A stretch of DNA of 64,000 nt, taken from Catenuloplanes indicus. GTDB lineage: Bacteria; Actinomycetota; Actinomycetes; Mycobacteriales; Micromonosporaceae. Below are positions 25,903-39,675 of the stretch, piece after piece (positions within the stretch are counted from its first letter, which is position 1; each line of letters begins with the position of its first letter). The stretch spans positions 62,001-126,000 of the forward strand of contig NZ_JAUSUZ010000001.1 of assembly GCF_030813715.1 (NCBI RefSeq), written 5' to 3'. Under the pieces are notes generated by a model, which saw nothing but the letters and a program-made list of their open reading frames with translations, was not told the origin of the DNA and made no database searches. The position numbers and the translations under genes were made by a program.

Positions 25903-27027
25903 CTACCCCGAATCGGGCCCGCCAAGCGCGGACCGGCTGCCCAGGTTCGCCAGCGCGGACGCCAGGTTGGAGACCTGGCCGGCCAGCTGACCGGCCTGCG
26001 CCACCGCCGCGTCACGCTCCGCACGCAGCGTGGTGAGCTGGTCGTTCAACCGGGCGATCTCGCCGTCCCGGGCCGCGACCGCACCGGCCAGCGCGCGGGC
26101 GTCGGCGAGTTCGGTGGTGAGTTGCGCCACCCGGGCGTTCTCCGCGGCGAGCGCGGCGCGGACGCGTACCGTGTCGGCCTCTCGGTCCTTGGTCTGCTGC
26201 TCCTGGGCGGCGAGGTCGCGGCGGGCGGCGGCGGTCTCCTCGCGGGACGTGGCCAGGTCGCCGTGCGCGGCCGCGAGCGCGGTCACCGACTCGCGCAGCC
26301 GTGCCTCGACCGCGGCGTGCGCGTCCGCGGCCCGCTCCAGGTCGGTGGTGAGCGCGGCCCGGGCGGCGCGGGTGATCTCCAGGTCGCGGGACAGCTCGTC
26401 CTGGTAGCGGCGCTCCGACTCCAGCTCCCGGCGCAGCGCGGTCACCTCGGCACGGGCGGTGTCGAGGTCGTCGGCGGCCTGCCGGCGCAGCGCCTCCGCG
26501 CCGGTCGCGGCCTGCTCCGCCGCGAGCCGGGCCGCGCGTGCCTCGCGGGCGGCGGACTCGGCCGCGGTTGCGCGGGCCCCGGCCGCCTCGGCCCGCCGGT
26601 CCGCCTCGGCCGCCTCCTCCCGCGCGGCCGCGGCATCGTGCGCGGCGAGGGTCGCGGCGGAGCGGGCCGCGTCGGCGTCCTCGCGGGCCTCGTCCCGGGC
26701 CGAGTGCGCGGCCGCGACCTGCGCGGCCGTCTCCGCGCGGACCTCGGCCAGCTGCCGTTCCACCCCGGCCGGGGAGAGTTCCGCGTGCAGCGCGTCGCTG
26801 AGCGTGGTCACCAGCTGATCGAGCCGGTCGACCGCCTCCCAGGTACGGGCCACCTGGCCGGCCAGGCCGGGCGCGGACCGCTGCCGCATCCGTGACGCCC
26901 GGGACGCGCGCTGGCACTCGCCGTCGTTGTCCCGGCAGTAGCGGAACGGGCGTCCCGCGCTCGCCTTCTGCGGCACCGGCCGGCCACAGTGCGCACACGG
27001 ACGCGTGATCTCTTCCGCCGTCTCCAT
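25903..27027 (-). CDS. Zinc-ribbon-like plus long coiled-coil protein
   Basis: 374 aa, no recognised family. Residues 8-38 carry CAHCGRP, then RYC and GEC, a C-x2-C...C...C arrangement resembling a small zinc ribbon of a type seen in some DNA-binding proteins. From about residue 55 to 360 the sequence is almost entirely Ala, Glu, Arg, Gln and Asp with heptad patterning, i.e. a long coiled coil that ends LGSRSALGGPDSG. No signal peptide or membrane segment. It may be a structural, KfrA-like or chromosome-associated protein; this is inferred from the architecture alone. It stands 226 bp upstream of rbpA on the same strand. Confidence 0.75.
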   Translation of the reverse strand: METAEEITRPCAHCGRPVPQKASAGRPFRYCRDNDGECQRASRASRMRQRSAPGLAGQVARTWEAVDRLDQLVTTLSDALHAELSPAGVERQLAEVRAETAAQVAAAHSARDEAREDADAARSAATLAAHDAAAAREEAAEADRRAEAAGARATAAESAAREARAARLAAEQAATGAEALRRQAADDLDTARAEVTALRRELESERRYQDELSRDLEITRAARAALTTDLERAADAHAAVEARLRESVTALAAAHGDLATSREETAAARRDLAAQEQQTKDREADTVRVRAALAAENARVAQLTTELADARALAGAVAARDGEIARLNDQLTTLRAERDAAVAQAGQLAGQVSNLASALANLGSRSALGGPDSG

Positions 27028-27173
27028 CGCGGCCGGAGTCTAGCGGGAAACTGTCACACCCTCGTGGGAGGCTCACCCGGACTCGCATCCCGGACCTGAC
27101 TCGCCGTCCTTGACCTCTAGCGCGGATGAGGTTCTACGGTCGGGATCGAGCGCTCTCGAGGGGGATTTCGGGC

Positions 27174-29066
27174 ATGAGCATGGAGATGACCGCGTGGAAC
27201 TCGCTGTACCACGCGATGAACGCCCAACAGGGGCAGAGACCGTTCAGCCGGGCCACGCTGCGGCGCATCCTCGCGTTCGCCCGCCCGCACCGACGTAAAC
27301 TCGCCGCGTTCCTCGCGGTCGGCGTGCTCACCGCGCTGCTCGCGGTCGCGGCGCCGGTGCTGGCCGGGCGGGTCGTCAACGCGATCGTCGACGGCGCGCC
27401 GTTCGGCACCGTTCTCACGCTCGCGCTGCTGATCGGCGCGATCGCGATCGCCGAGGCCGGGCTCGGCCTGGTCAACCGGTGGCTGTCGGCCGGGATCGGC
27501 GAGGGGCTGATCCTCGACCTGCGGACCGCCGTGTTCGACCACGTGCAGCGCCAGCCGGTCGCGTTCTTCACCCGCACCCGCACCGGCGCGCTGGTCAGCC
27601 GCCTCAACAACGACGTCATCGGCGCACAGCGGGCGTTCTCCGACACGTTGTCCGGTGTGGTCGGCAACACCGTCACGCTGCTGCTCACGCTGGTTGTCAT
27701 GATCGGCATCTCGTGGCAGATCACGCTGCTGGCGCTGGTGTTGCTGCCGGTGTTCGTGTTCCCGGCCCGGCGGATGGGCGGGCGGATCGCCCGGCTGGAA
27801 CGGGAGGCGGCCGCGCACAACTCGGCGATGAGCACCCAGATGACCGAGCGGTTCTCCGCGCCCGGCGCCACCCTGATCAAGCTGTTCGGGCGGCCGTCCG
27901 CGGAGTCGGCCGAGTTCGCCACCCGCGCCCGCCGGGTCCGGGACATCGGCGTGCGTACCGCGATGGTGCAGTGGGTGTTCATCACCGCGCTGACGCTGGT
28001 GTCCACGCTCGCCCTCGCGGTCGTCTACGGCGTCGGCGGGTTCTACTCGCTGCGCGGGCAGCTCGACGCCGGTGCGGTCGTGTCCATGGCACTGCTGATC
28101 ACCCGGCTGTACGCGCCGCTGACCGCGCTCGCGTCCGCCCGGGTCGAGGTGATGAGCGCGCTGGTCAGCTTCGACCGGGTCTTCGAGATCCTCGACCTGC
28201 GGCCGCTGATCGAGGAGCCGGCCGCGCCGAAGCCGGTGCCGGACGGGCCGTTGTCCGTCGAGTTCGACAAGGTGCGGTTCGCGTACCCGGCCGCGGACAA
28301 GGTGTCGCTGGCGTCGCTGGAGGAGGTGGCGGTCCTCGACACCCGCGGCGGCACCGAGGTGCTGCACGAGGTGTCGTTCACCGCCGCGGCCGGGGAGATG
28401 ATCGCGCTGGTCGGGTCGTCCGGTGCCGGGAAGTCGACGATCGCGCAGCTGCTGCCGCGGCTCTACGACGTGGACTCCGGCGCGGTCCGGATCGGCGGCG
28501 TCGACGTGCGCGACCTCGGCTTCGCCGACCTGCGCGACACGCTCGGGCTGGTCACCCAGGACGGGCACCTGTTCCACGAGTCGGTCCGGGCGAACCTGCT
28601 GCTGGCCCGGCCGGAGGCGGGGGAGGACGAGCTGTGGGACGTGCTGCGCCGCGCCCGCCTCGACGACCTGGTCGCGTCGCTGCCGGACGGGCTGGACACG
28701 ATCGTCGGTGAGCGCGGCTACCGGCTGTCCGGCGGCGAACGGCAGCGGCTGACCATCGCCCGGCTGCTGCTGGCCCGGCCGCGCGTCGTCGTGCTGGACG
28801 AGGCGACCGCGCACCTGGACAACACGTCCGAGGCCGCGGTGCAGGCCGCGCTCGCCGAGGCGCTCGCCGGGCGGACCGCGGTGGTGATCGCGCACCGGCT
28901 GTCGACGGTTCGCGCCGCCGACCAGATCCTCGTCGTCGAGGCCGGGAACATCGTCGAACGCGGCCGGCACGAGGAACTGCTCGCGGCCGGTGGGCGGTAC
29001 GCGGAGCTGTACCGGACGCAGTTCGCGGCCGGCGGCGCACCGGAGCCGGCCACGGTCGCCGGGTGA
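27174..29066 (+). CDS. ABC exporter, fused permease and ATPase
   Basis: 630 aa from ATG 27174 (MSMEMTAWNSLYHAMN), preceded by GAGGGGGA. Six helices span about residues 40-330. The nucleotide-binding domain has Walker A GSSGAGKST near 413, the signature LSGGERQR near 519, Walker B VVVLDEAT near 537 and the H-loop VIAHRLSTVR near 565. A half-transporter of the MsbA/LmrA-like group that would work as a dimer. The substrate is not predictable. Possible promoter TTGACC-17-TCTACG at 27110-27138. Followed after 115 bp by carbonic anhydrase. Confidence 0.93.
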   Translation: MSMEMTAWNSLYHAMNAQQGQRPFSRATLRRILAFARPHRRKLAAFLAVGVLTALLAVAAPVLAGRVVNAIVDGAPFGTVLTLALLIGAIAIAEAGLGLVNRWLSAGIGEGLILDLRTAVFDHVQRQPVAFFTRTRTGALVSRLNNDVIGAQRAFSDTLSGVVGNTVTLLLTLVVMIGISWQITLLALVLLPVFVFPARRMGGRIARLEREAAAHNSAMSTQMTERFSAPGATLIKLFGRPSAESAEFATRARRVRDIGVRTAMVQWVFITALTLVSTLALAVVYGVGGFYSLRGQLDAGAVVSMALLITRLYAPLTALASARVEVMSALVSFDRVFEILDLRPLIEEPAAPKPVPDGPLSVEFDKVRFAYPAADKVSLASLEEVAVLDTRGGTEVLHEVSFTAAAGEMIALVGSSGAGKSTIAQLLPRLYDVDSGAVRIGGVDVRDLGFADLRDTLGLVTQDGHLFHESVRANLLLARPEAGEDELWDVLRRARLDDLVASLPDGLDTIVGERGYRLSGGERQRLTIARLLLARPRVVVLDEATAHLDNTSEAAVQAALAEALAGRTAVVIAHRLSTVRAADQILVVEAGNIVERGRHEELLAAGGRYAELYRTQFAAGGAPEPATVAG

Positions 29067-29181
29067 CCCCCGGTGGCGTGGCAGGCGTCACGTTGTCTGC
29101 CCTTACCGGTGCGTACGCGCGACAGTACGGTCCCTGTCTGGCACTCTCGGGCAGACCCCGACGTACCTGGTGGAGGCCGAC

Positions 29182-29811
29182 GTGAGCGAAGTGACGGCAC
29201 CGAAGATCGCCCGGACCCCGGCCGCGGCGCTGGACGACCTGATCGCCGGTAACGAACGATTCGTCACCGGCGTCAGCGTCCACCCGAACCAGGACGCGGC
29301 CCGCCGCGCCACGCTCGTCGACGCGCAGGCGCCGAAGGCCGTGCTGTTCGGCTGCTCCGACTCCCGCCTCGCCGCCGAGATCATCTTCGATCAGGGGCTC
29401 GGTGACCTGTTCGTCGTCCGTACCGCCGGGCACGTCGTCGGGCGCGAGGTGCTCGGCAGCATCGAGTACGCCGTGTCGGTGCTGCACACGCCGCTGATCG
29501 TGGTCCTCGGGCACAACTCGTGTGGTGCGGTGCAGGCCGCGCGGGAGGCGGAGGCGACCGGCGCGTCCCCGACCGGGCACCTGCGCGCGGTCGTCGACGC
29601 GCTGATCCCGAGCGTGGAACTGTCCGCGGCGCGCGGTGTCACGGACGTCGACGGGATAGTGGACGTGCACATCCAGAGCACCGTCGACCAGCTCCGGGCG
29701 AACTCGGCCGCGCTCGCCGGCGCGGTCTACGCCGGCACGTGCGCGATCGTCGGCATGTCCTACCAGCTCGACGCGGGCCGTGCCCGGCTGATCACACCCG
29801 ACCCGCGCTGA
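29182..29811 (+). CDS. Beta-class carbonic anhydrase
   Basis: 209 aa. Zinc ligands Cys58 and Asp60 (FGCSDSR), His111 and Cys114 (LGHNSCGAV), which is the complete beta-class set. The enzyme interconverts CO2 and bicarbonate in the cytoplasm, supplying bicarbonate for carboxylases. The GTG start (VSEVTAPKIARTP) follows TGGAGG by 5 nt. Its leader contains a TCTGCCC...GGGCAGA inverted repeat spanning about 60 nt, which may form a long hairpin. Confidence 0.94.
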   Translation: MSEVTAPKIARTPAAALDDLIAGNERFVTGVSVHPNQDAARRATLVDAQAPKAVLFGCSDSRLAAEIIFDQGLGDLFVVRTAGHVVGREVLGSIEYAVSVLHTPLIVVLGHNSCGAVQAAREAEATGASPTGHLRAVVDALIPSVELSAARGVTDVDGIVDVHIQSTVDQLRANSAALAGAVYAGTCAIVGMSYQLDAGRARLITPDPR

Positions 29812-29898
29812 CGCCCGTCCGGGCCGGTCCCCGCCGGAATTGTCGGGGGCCGGCCCTATCCTGCGGACCGAACACATCGGACCGTGGGAAGGGCATCA

Positions 29899-32457
29899 AT
29901 GGAGATCCCGCTGCCGGCCTCGTGGTCGGCGCCGCTACCGCGCCGTGCCGACGCCGGCGACGTCACCGGCACCGTCGCACCGGACCCGGGCGCACCGGCC
30001 GCGGTCGCGGCGCTCTACGCGGAGCATCCCGGGCGGCGGGCGGAGTGCCTGGCGATCGCCGGCACCGACCCGGAGCTGGCCGCAGCCGACCCGGACAGCC
30101 CGCTCGGCGCGGCCGTCAGCGCGCACATCCACCAAGCGGCCGGTGACTACCGCTACTCGGCGCGGCTGATCGCGGTCCTCGCCGACGCCTGGCTCGCCGC
30201 GCACGGGCCGGTGTTCGCGGCCGAGGCCGCCGCCGCCCTGTTCGGGCTGCGGGACGTGTACGACCCGCGCACCGCCCAGGGTGCCCCGGCCGCGGTCGCC
30301 TGGCGGGCCGAGACCGGCCTCGCCGACTGGGAGGCGCTGCGGCTGCGCCTCGCGGTCGTCCACCGGGTCCGGGACGCGCTCGCCGCCGCCACCGAGGACG
30401 TCTACACCGACGCGGTCGCGGTCCTGGCCGGGATGCTCGACCGGTCCCGGCAGGTGCGGCTCGCCGCCACGTTGCTGCACCCCGGCGAACCGGACTGGGC
30501 CGCGCCGCTCATCGACGAACAGGCCACGGCGGTGTTCCCGAGCCACATGCTCGGCGCGCTGCTGGCCGCCTGCCCCGGCTCCGGCGGCGTCGACCGGATC
30601 GGCGACCTGAAGATCACCCTGCGGGTGTACCTGCTGGACCCCGGCCGGCGGCTGCTGCCGACGATCCTCGCCCGGGGTGGCGCACCCGCCATGATCCGGC
30701 TGTTGCAGGACACCGACGAGCCCGCGTTCCACCTGCTGCTGGCGTTCCTGCCGGACGACGCGGCGTTCGTCGCGCTGCGCAACCGGGCCGCCGAACGTGA
30801 GATCCGCGAGCCGCTGCGCCTCGCCGCGGACCTGCGGCCCGAACGCGCGGTACGGCTGTTCGCCGAGGGCGCCGGGCGGCGGCTCGGCCCGGACCTGCTG
30901 CGCTGGCACGTCACGCTGCACCCGAAGGCCGCCGCGGCCGTCGCACCCACGCTCACCGGCGACGCCGCCGACCGCGTCACCGCGCTGCTCGACGAGCTCG
31001 CCGCCCGCACCGACGCGCCGCCCACGGCCGTCCCGGACCTGGCCGGTGACGTGCCGGCCAAGCCTCCCGTGATACCGGAGTGGATGCACGACGGCGTGCT
31101 GCCGCCGCTGTTGCGCGACGGCGCCGGCGCGCTTCCGGCCGCGCACGTGCCCGCGCTGCTGACCGCGTGCGCGCTCGGCCGGACCGGCACGGTCGCCGGG
31201 GCGTTCGACCGGGCCGACTTCGCCCGGTACGCGTGGGACGTGTTCTTCCGCTGGTACTACCTCGGCGGCACCGCGAAGGAGAACTGGACGCTCGGCATGC
31301 TGGCCGCGGTCGGTGACGACGACACGGTCCGGCGGCTCACCCCGACGATCCTGGCCTGGCCGGGTGAGGCCGGGCACGCCCGCGCCGTCGCCGGTCTCGA
31401 CGTCCTCGCCACGATCGGGACCGAGACCGCGCTGATGGCGCTCAACCGGATCGCGCAGCGCGCCGCGTTCAAAGGGCTGAAGAACGCGGCCCGGCAGAAG
31501 ATGGACGCCGTGGCCGCCGGTCTCGGCCTGGATGGTGACCAGCTCGCCGACCGGCTCGTGCCCGACCTCGGCCTCGACCCGGCCGGGCGGACCGTGCTCG
31601 ACTACGGGTCGCGCGCGTTCACGGTCGGGTTCGACGAGACGCTCACGCCGTACGTGACGGACGCGGCCGGGAAACGCCTGAAGGCGCTGCCGAAGCCCGG
31701 TGCCAACGACGACCCGGTGACCGCGCCGGCCGCGCAGAAACGGTTCACCGCGCTGAAGAAGGAGGTTCGCGGGATCGCCGCCGATCTCGTCGCCCGCCTG
31801 GAACGCGACATGATCTACGAGCGGCGGATCAGCGGCGCGGAACTCAAGGCCTACTACGTGACGCATCCGCTGGTGCGTCACCTGGCCGGGCGGCTGGTGT
31901 GGGGCGTCTACGACGGCGAGGGGCGGCTGACCGGGGCGGTCCGGGTGGCGGAGGACGGGTCGATCGCGGACGCGGCCGACGAGCCGGTGGACCTGGCCGG
32001 TGTCGCGCGGGTCGGTGTCGCCCACCCGATCCATCTGACCGGCGAGATCGCGGCCGGGTTCGCGGAGGTGTTCGCCGACTACGCGATCCTGCAGCCGTTC
32101 CCGCAACTGGCCCGCGAGGTGTACCGGCTCACCCCGGACGAGGCCGCCGGGCGGGACCTGCACCGCCTCGCCGGGCGGAGCGCACCCGAGGGCCGGCTGA
32201 TCGCGCTGGAGAAACGCGGCTGGCTGCGCGACAGTCCGCAGGACGCCGGGATCATCAACGCGATCGGGCGGGCGCTGCCCGGCGGCGCCGAGATCAGCGC
32301 CGCGCTCGACCCGGGCATGACGTACTACGAGCCGGGCGGGCACCAGACGTTGCGCCAGGTGCGGCTGTTCGGTCCGGTCGCCCGGCTCGGCGAGCTGAAC
32401 CCGCTGCTGGTCTCCGAGGTCATCCGCGATCTCCTGCTGGCCACCGCGGAGGACTGA
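29899..32457 (+). CDS. DUF4132-containing large protein
   Basis: 852 aa soluble protein. The C-terminal part (about 600-790: LKALPKPGANDD, AAQKRFTALKKEVRGIA, RLERDMIYERRISG, VGVAHPIHLTG, YAILQPFPQLAREVYRL) matches the DUF4132/MolR-like domain found in large bacterial proteins of unknown role, sometimes linked to WGR domains. The N-terminal 500 residues look like helical repeat sequence (many LL/AA-rich amphipathic helices). No catalytic motif is visible. The ATG at 29899 has GGGAAGGG upstream. It appears to be a single-gene unit. Confidence 0.78.
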   Translation: MEIPLPASWSAPLPRRADAGDVTGTVAPDPGAPAAVAALYAEHPGRRAECLAIAGTDPELAAADPDSPLGAAVSAHIHQAAGDYRYSARLIAVLADAWLAAHGPVFAAEAAAALFGLRDVYDPRTAQGAPAAVAWRAETGLADWEALRLRLAVVHRVRDALAAATEDVYTDAVAVLAGMLDRSRQVRLAATLLHPGEPDWAAPLIDEQATAVFPSHMLGALLAACPGSGGVDRIGDLKITLRVYLLDPGRRLLPTILARGGAPAMIRLLQDTDEPAFHLLLAFLPDDAAFVALRNRAAEREIREPLRLAADLRPERAVRLFAEGAGRRLGPDLLRWHVTLHPKAAAAVAPTLTGDAADRVTALLDELAARTDAPPTAVPDLAGDVPAKPPVIPEWMHDGVLPPLLRDGAGALPAAHVPALLTACALGRTGTVAGAFDRADFARYAWDVFFRWYYLGGTAKENWTLGMLAAVGDDDTVRRLTPTILAWPGEAGHARAVAGLDVLATIGTETALMALNRIAQRAAFKGLKNAARQKMDAVAAGLGLDGDQLADRLVPDLGLDPAGRTVLDYGSRAFTVGFDETLTPYVTDAAGKRLKALPKPGANDDPVTAPAAQKRFTALKKEVRGIAADLVARLERDMIYERRISGAELKAYYVTHPLVRHLAGRLVWGVYDGEGRLTGAVRVAEDGSIADAADEPVDLAGVARVGVAHPIHLTGEIAAGFAEVFADYAILQPFPQLAREVYRLTPDEAAGRDLHRLAGRSAPEGRLIALEKRGWLRDSPQDAGIINAIGRALPGGAEISAALDPGMTYYEPGGHQTLRQVRLFGPVARLGELNPLLVSEVIRDLLLATAED

Positions 32458-32559
32458 CCGCCCGGGGCGCCACGCAGCCGGGGACGGTGGGCGTCTCTCC
32501 CGTGCCGGAGCGGGTGGACGCACGTACCCCCGTTGATCTTTGTTTGGGTTTATTGTCAG

Positions 32560-32572
32560 ACCGACGGTCGGT
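32560..32572. promoter_or_regulatory. Palindromic operator of the TetR-type gene
   Basis: ACCGAC-G-GTCGGT is a perfect inverted repeat 18 bp before the tetR-like start, embedded in an AT-rich stretch (TTGATCTTTGTTTGGGTTTATTGT) that probably holds the promoter. Autoregulation is the usual arrangement for TetR regulators. Confidence 0.55.
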
Positions 32573-32590
32573 TTGGGAAAGGGGGCGGGC

Positions 32591-33262
32591 GTGGCGCGGA
32601 CGGTCGATCCGGTGGCGCACTCGCAGCGGCGCGAGGCGTATCTGGACGCGGCGCAGCGGATCATCCAGACCAAGGGGTACGAGGCGCTGAGCATCCAGGA
32701 CGTGCTGGCCGCGACCGGCACGTCGAAGGGCGCGTTCTACCACTACTTCACCGGCAAGCCCGCACTGCTCGACGCGATCGTGGCCCGCATGGTCGACGCC
32801 GCCGCCGCGCAGCTCGCCCCGGCCGGTGGAAGCGCGCTGGACCGGCTCGACGGCGTGTTCGCCGGGCTCGCCACGTTCAAGGCCGGGCAGAAGGACCTGA
32901 TCGTGGCCATGGTCAAGGTCTGGATGTCGGACGAGAACGCGGTGATGCGCGAGCACTTCCGGCGCCGCGCGATCGCCGCACTGACCCCGCCCCTGGCGGA
33001 GATCATCCGGCAGGGCGCGGACGAGGGCGTCTTCGACGTGGCCGACCCGGACGCCACCGCCGGTGTGTTCGCGGCCATGGTCCTCGGCGCGAACGACGCC
33101 GCCACCGCACTGATCGGCCAGCACGCCACGTATGAGCAGGTCATCGACCGGCTCGGTGCGTTCGGCACGGCGTTCGAGCGGGTGCTCGGCGCCGCACCGG
33201 GCGCGCTGCGGTTCGACCGGCGGCTCGCCACCGTCCGGGAATGGTTCGACGCGATCGCCTGA
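32591..33262 (+). CDS. TetR-family transcriptional regulator
   Basis: 223 aa from GTG 32591, with AAAGGGGG upstream. The N-terminal helix-turn-helix is visible as AAQRIIQTKGYEALSIQDVL followed by GTSKGAFYHYFTGKPALLDA, a strongly typical TetR DNA-reading helix. The C-terminal ligand domain is helical. It lies 12 bp before an ABC ATPase and permease in the same direction and probably represses that exporter until a toxic ligand binds. Confidence 0.94.
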   Translation: MARTVDPVAHSQRREAYLDAAQRIIQTKGYEALSIQDVLAATGTSKGAFYHYFTGKPALLDAIVARMVDAAAAQLAPAGGSALDRLDGVFAGLATFKAGQKDLIVAMVKVWMSDENAVMREHFRRRAIAALTPPLAEIIRQGADEGVFDVADPDATAGVFAAMVLGANDAATALIGQHATYEQVIDRLGAFGTAFERVLGAAPGALRFDRRLATVREWFDAIA

Positions 33263-33274
33263 GAGAAGGCAGAA

Positions 33275-34155
<881 letters not shown>

Positions 34156-34159
<4 letters not shown>

Positions 34160-35754
34160 TCACCGTGTGGTCGCGTGCGCTCACGGACTCCCGGCGCGGG
34201 CTGATCACGCTGCTGATCCTGCTCGGCGGGCTGGTCTTCGCGGTGCTCGGCGGCGTCGCCTCCGCCTACCCGACCACGGCGGCCCGCACGGAGATCGCCA
34301 GGATCGCGGAGTCGCTCGGCACCGCCTCGACCGGGCTGACCGGGCCCGCGGTCGGCGTCGGCACCATGGGCGGGTACGTGCAGTGGAAGTACGGCACGGT
34401 GCTCGTCATGATCGCCGCGAGCTGGGCGATCCTGGCCCTGACCCGGGTGCTCACCGGCCGGCACCTCGACCTGCTCGCCGCCACGCCGGTCGGGCGCCGC
34501 CGGATCGCGCTGGCCACGATCGGCGCGCTGCTGACCGTGCTCACCACGGCCTGCGCGGCCGCGACCGCGGGCGCCTGGCTGGGCGGGCTCGCGTTCGCGC
34601 GGCTGCCCGGCGATGCCGTGCCGTTCGCGGACGCGGCCGGGCTCGGCGCCTGGCTGTGGGTGATGGCGGTCGCGTTCGGCGGGCTCGCGTTCGCGCTCGC
34701 GCCGTGGCTCGGCCGCGGCGCCGCGGCCTGGATCGCCGGGGTGGCGCTGGTCGGTGGGCTGGTCGCGGTCGGCTACCGCGGGGTCAGCCCGGCCCTGGAC
34801 GCGCTCGCGCCGGTCACCCCCTGGGACTGGACCTACGGCCATCTGCCGCTGGCCGGGCGGCTGGACTGGGCGTCGCTGGTGTGGCCGCTGCTGGCCGGCG
34901 TGCTGCTGCTGACCGCCGGCGTGGAGACGTTCGCCCGCCGGGACCTCGGCGCGGTGCTCGCCCTGCCCCGGGTGCGCCCGCCCGCGGCCGGGCTGCGCGG
35001 CGTGGCCGGGCGGGTGTTCGCCGAACGGCTGCCGGCCGCGCTCGGCTGGGGGAGCGGGCTGGCCGTGCTCGGGTTCGTGCTCGCCGCGTCCAGCGCCACC
35101 ATGGCCGCGCAGTTCACCCGGTCGCCGGGGTTGCGGGAATCGTTCGGCGCGATCTTCCCGGACTTCGACATCAGCACGCCGGGCGGGTTCCTGCAGCTGG
35201 TCATGCAGCTGCTGTTCGTGCTCGCCGGGTTCGCCGCGGTCAGCCTGCTCGCCGGGTGGGGCGCGGACGAGGACGCCGGGCGGGTCGAGATGCTGCTGGC
35301 CACGCCGGTCACCCGGGCCGCGCTGATCCTGCGCGGCGGGCTCGGGCTGCTCGGCGCGGTCGCGGCGGTCACCGCGCTCGCGTCCGCCGGGGTCGCGGCC
35401 GGTGCCGCCGCGTCCGGCAGCGCCGAGATTTTTCGGCCCGCCGCCGGCACCGGCGTGCTCGGCCTGTTCGCGGTCGCGGTGATCGGCGTCGGCGTGGCCG
35501 CCGGCGGGCTCGCCCGGATGTCCGCGGCCGGGACCGTCGCCGGGATCGCGGTCCTGGTCACCTACCTGATCGACCTGGTCGCGCCCGCGTTGCAGATGCC
35601 GGACCGGGTGCACGAGCTGGCGCTCACCGCGCACCTCGGCCGGCCGCTGGTCGGCGAGTGGAACCTCGCCGGGGTGGCCGCCTGCCTGATCCTCGCGGTC
35701 CTCGGCGTGCTCGCCGGCGCCGCCGGTCTCACCCGCCGGGATCTCAGACACTGA
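34156..35754 (+). CDS. ABC-2 type exporter permease (12 helices)
   Basis: 532 aa with about twelve hydrophobic helices in two repeats of six, separated near residue 270. This duplicated ABC-2 permease is the kind that accompanies stand-alone ATPases in tetronasin/polyketide-type exporters of actinomycetes. Together with the ATPase and the TetR protein it forms a regulated efflux operon. No adjacent biosynthetic genes suggest a product, so a general drug or lipid export role is as likely. Confidence 0.88.
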
Positions 35755-35757
35755 GAC

Positions 35758-35806
35758 GGTACGGCCGGGGTGAGCGCAGCGTGACGAGCGCCCGGCCGGC
35801 CGTACC
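35758..35806 (+). terminator. Possible terminator of the TetR-ABC operon
   Basis: An 11-bp perfect stem GGTACGGCCGG/CCGGCCGTACC with a 27-nt loop directly after the permease stop codon. Confidence 0.5.
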
Positions 35807-35900
35807 CCCTGGTCATGGTTTGATGGTTTTTGGGGCCGGGGTTGCGGTGCCAGCCGGTGAGCCCGGCGGCATCGGCGATCGGGTAGTCTTGGCGACCGGG

Positions 35901-35989
35901 CCGAGAGGCGCTGCGACGGGGCCCACCCCCGCCACGCTCGACCTGGATCGACTTGTCAAGGGCGCCTCCGAGACGGACTTCGGAGGGGG
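35901..35989 (+). promoter_or_regulatory. S-adenosylhomocysteine riboswitch of metH
   Basis: The core CCGAGAGGCGCTGCGAC (35901-35917) and GCCACGCTCGAC (35931-35942) follow the SAH riboswitch consensus (GAGGAGCGCUGC...GCCAGGCUCG...AACGGCGCUC). P1 pairs CGAG 902-905 with CTCG 937-940, P2 pairs CGGGG with CCCCG, and the pseudoknot pairs GAGGCGC 905-911 with GCGCCTC 962-968. CCTCCGA (965-971) can instead pair with TCGGAGG (980-986), burying the metH ribosome binding site. The two pairings share bases 965-968, so ligand binding should free the site and switch metH on. Confidence 0.85.
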
Positions 35990-35995
35990 TCGACA

Positions 35996-39589
<3,594 letters not shown>

Positions 39590-39601
39590 GCGTCCTCCGG
39601 C

Positions 39602-39640
39602 GGCCGTGACCCGGATCAGCCACCGATCCAGGTCACGGCC
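39602..39640 (+). terminator. Intrinsic terminator of metH
   Basis: A 16-bp stem with a single mismatch (GGCCGTGACCCGGATC against GATCCAGGTCACGGCC) and a 7-nt loop, 12 bp after the metH stop. Confidence 0.85.
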
Positions 39641-39675
39641 TCGCCGTACCCGGCGCGGCACTATGCTCGGGCACC

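Noticed and set aside
35893-35995. Cobalamin riboswitch before metH
   Set aside because: No B12-box sequence or the long multi-branched layout; the short core fits the SAH class instead.
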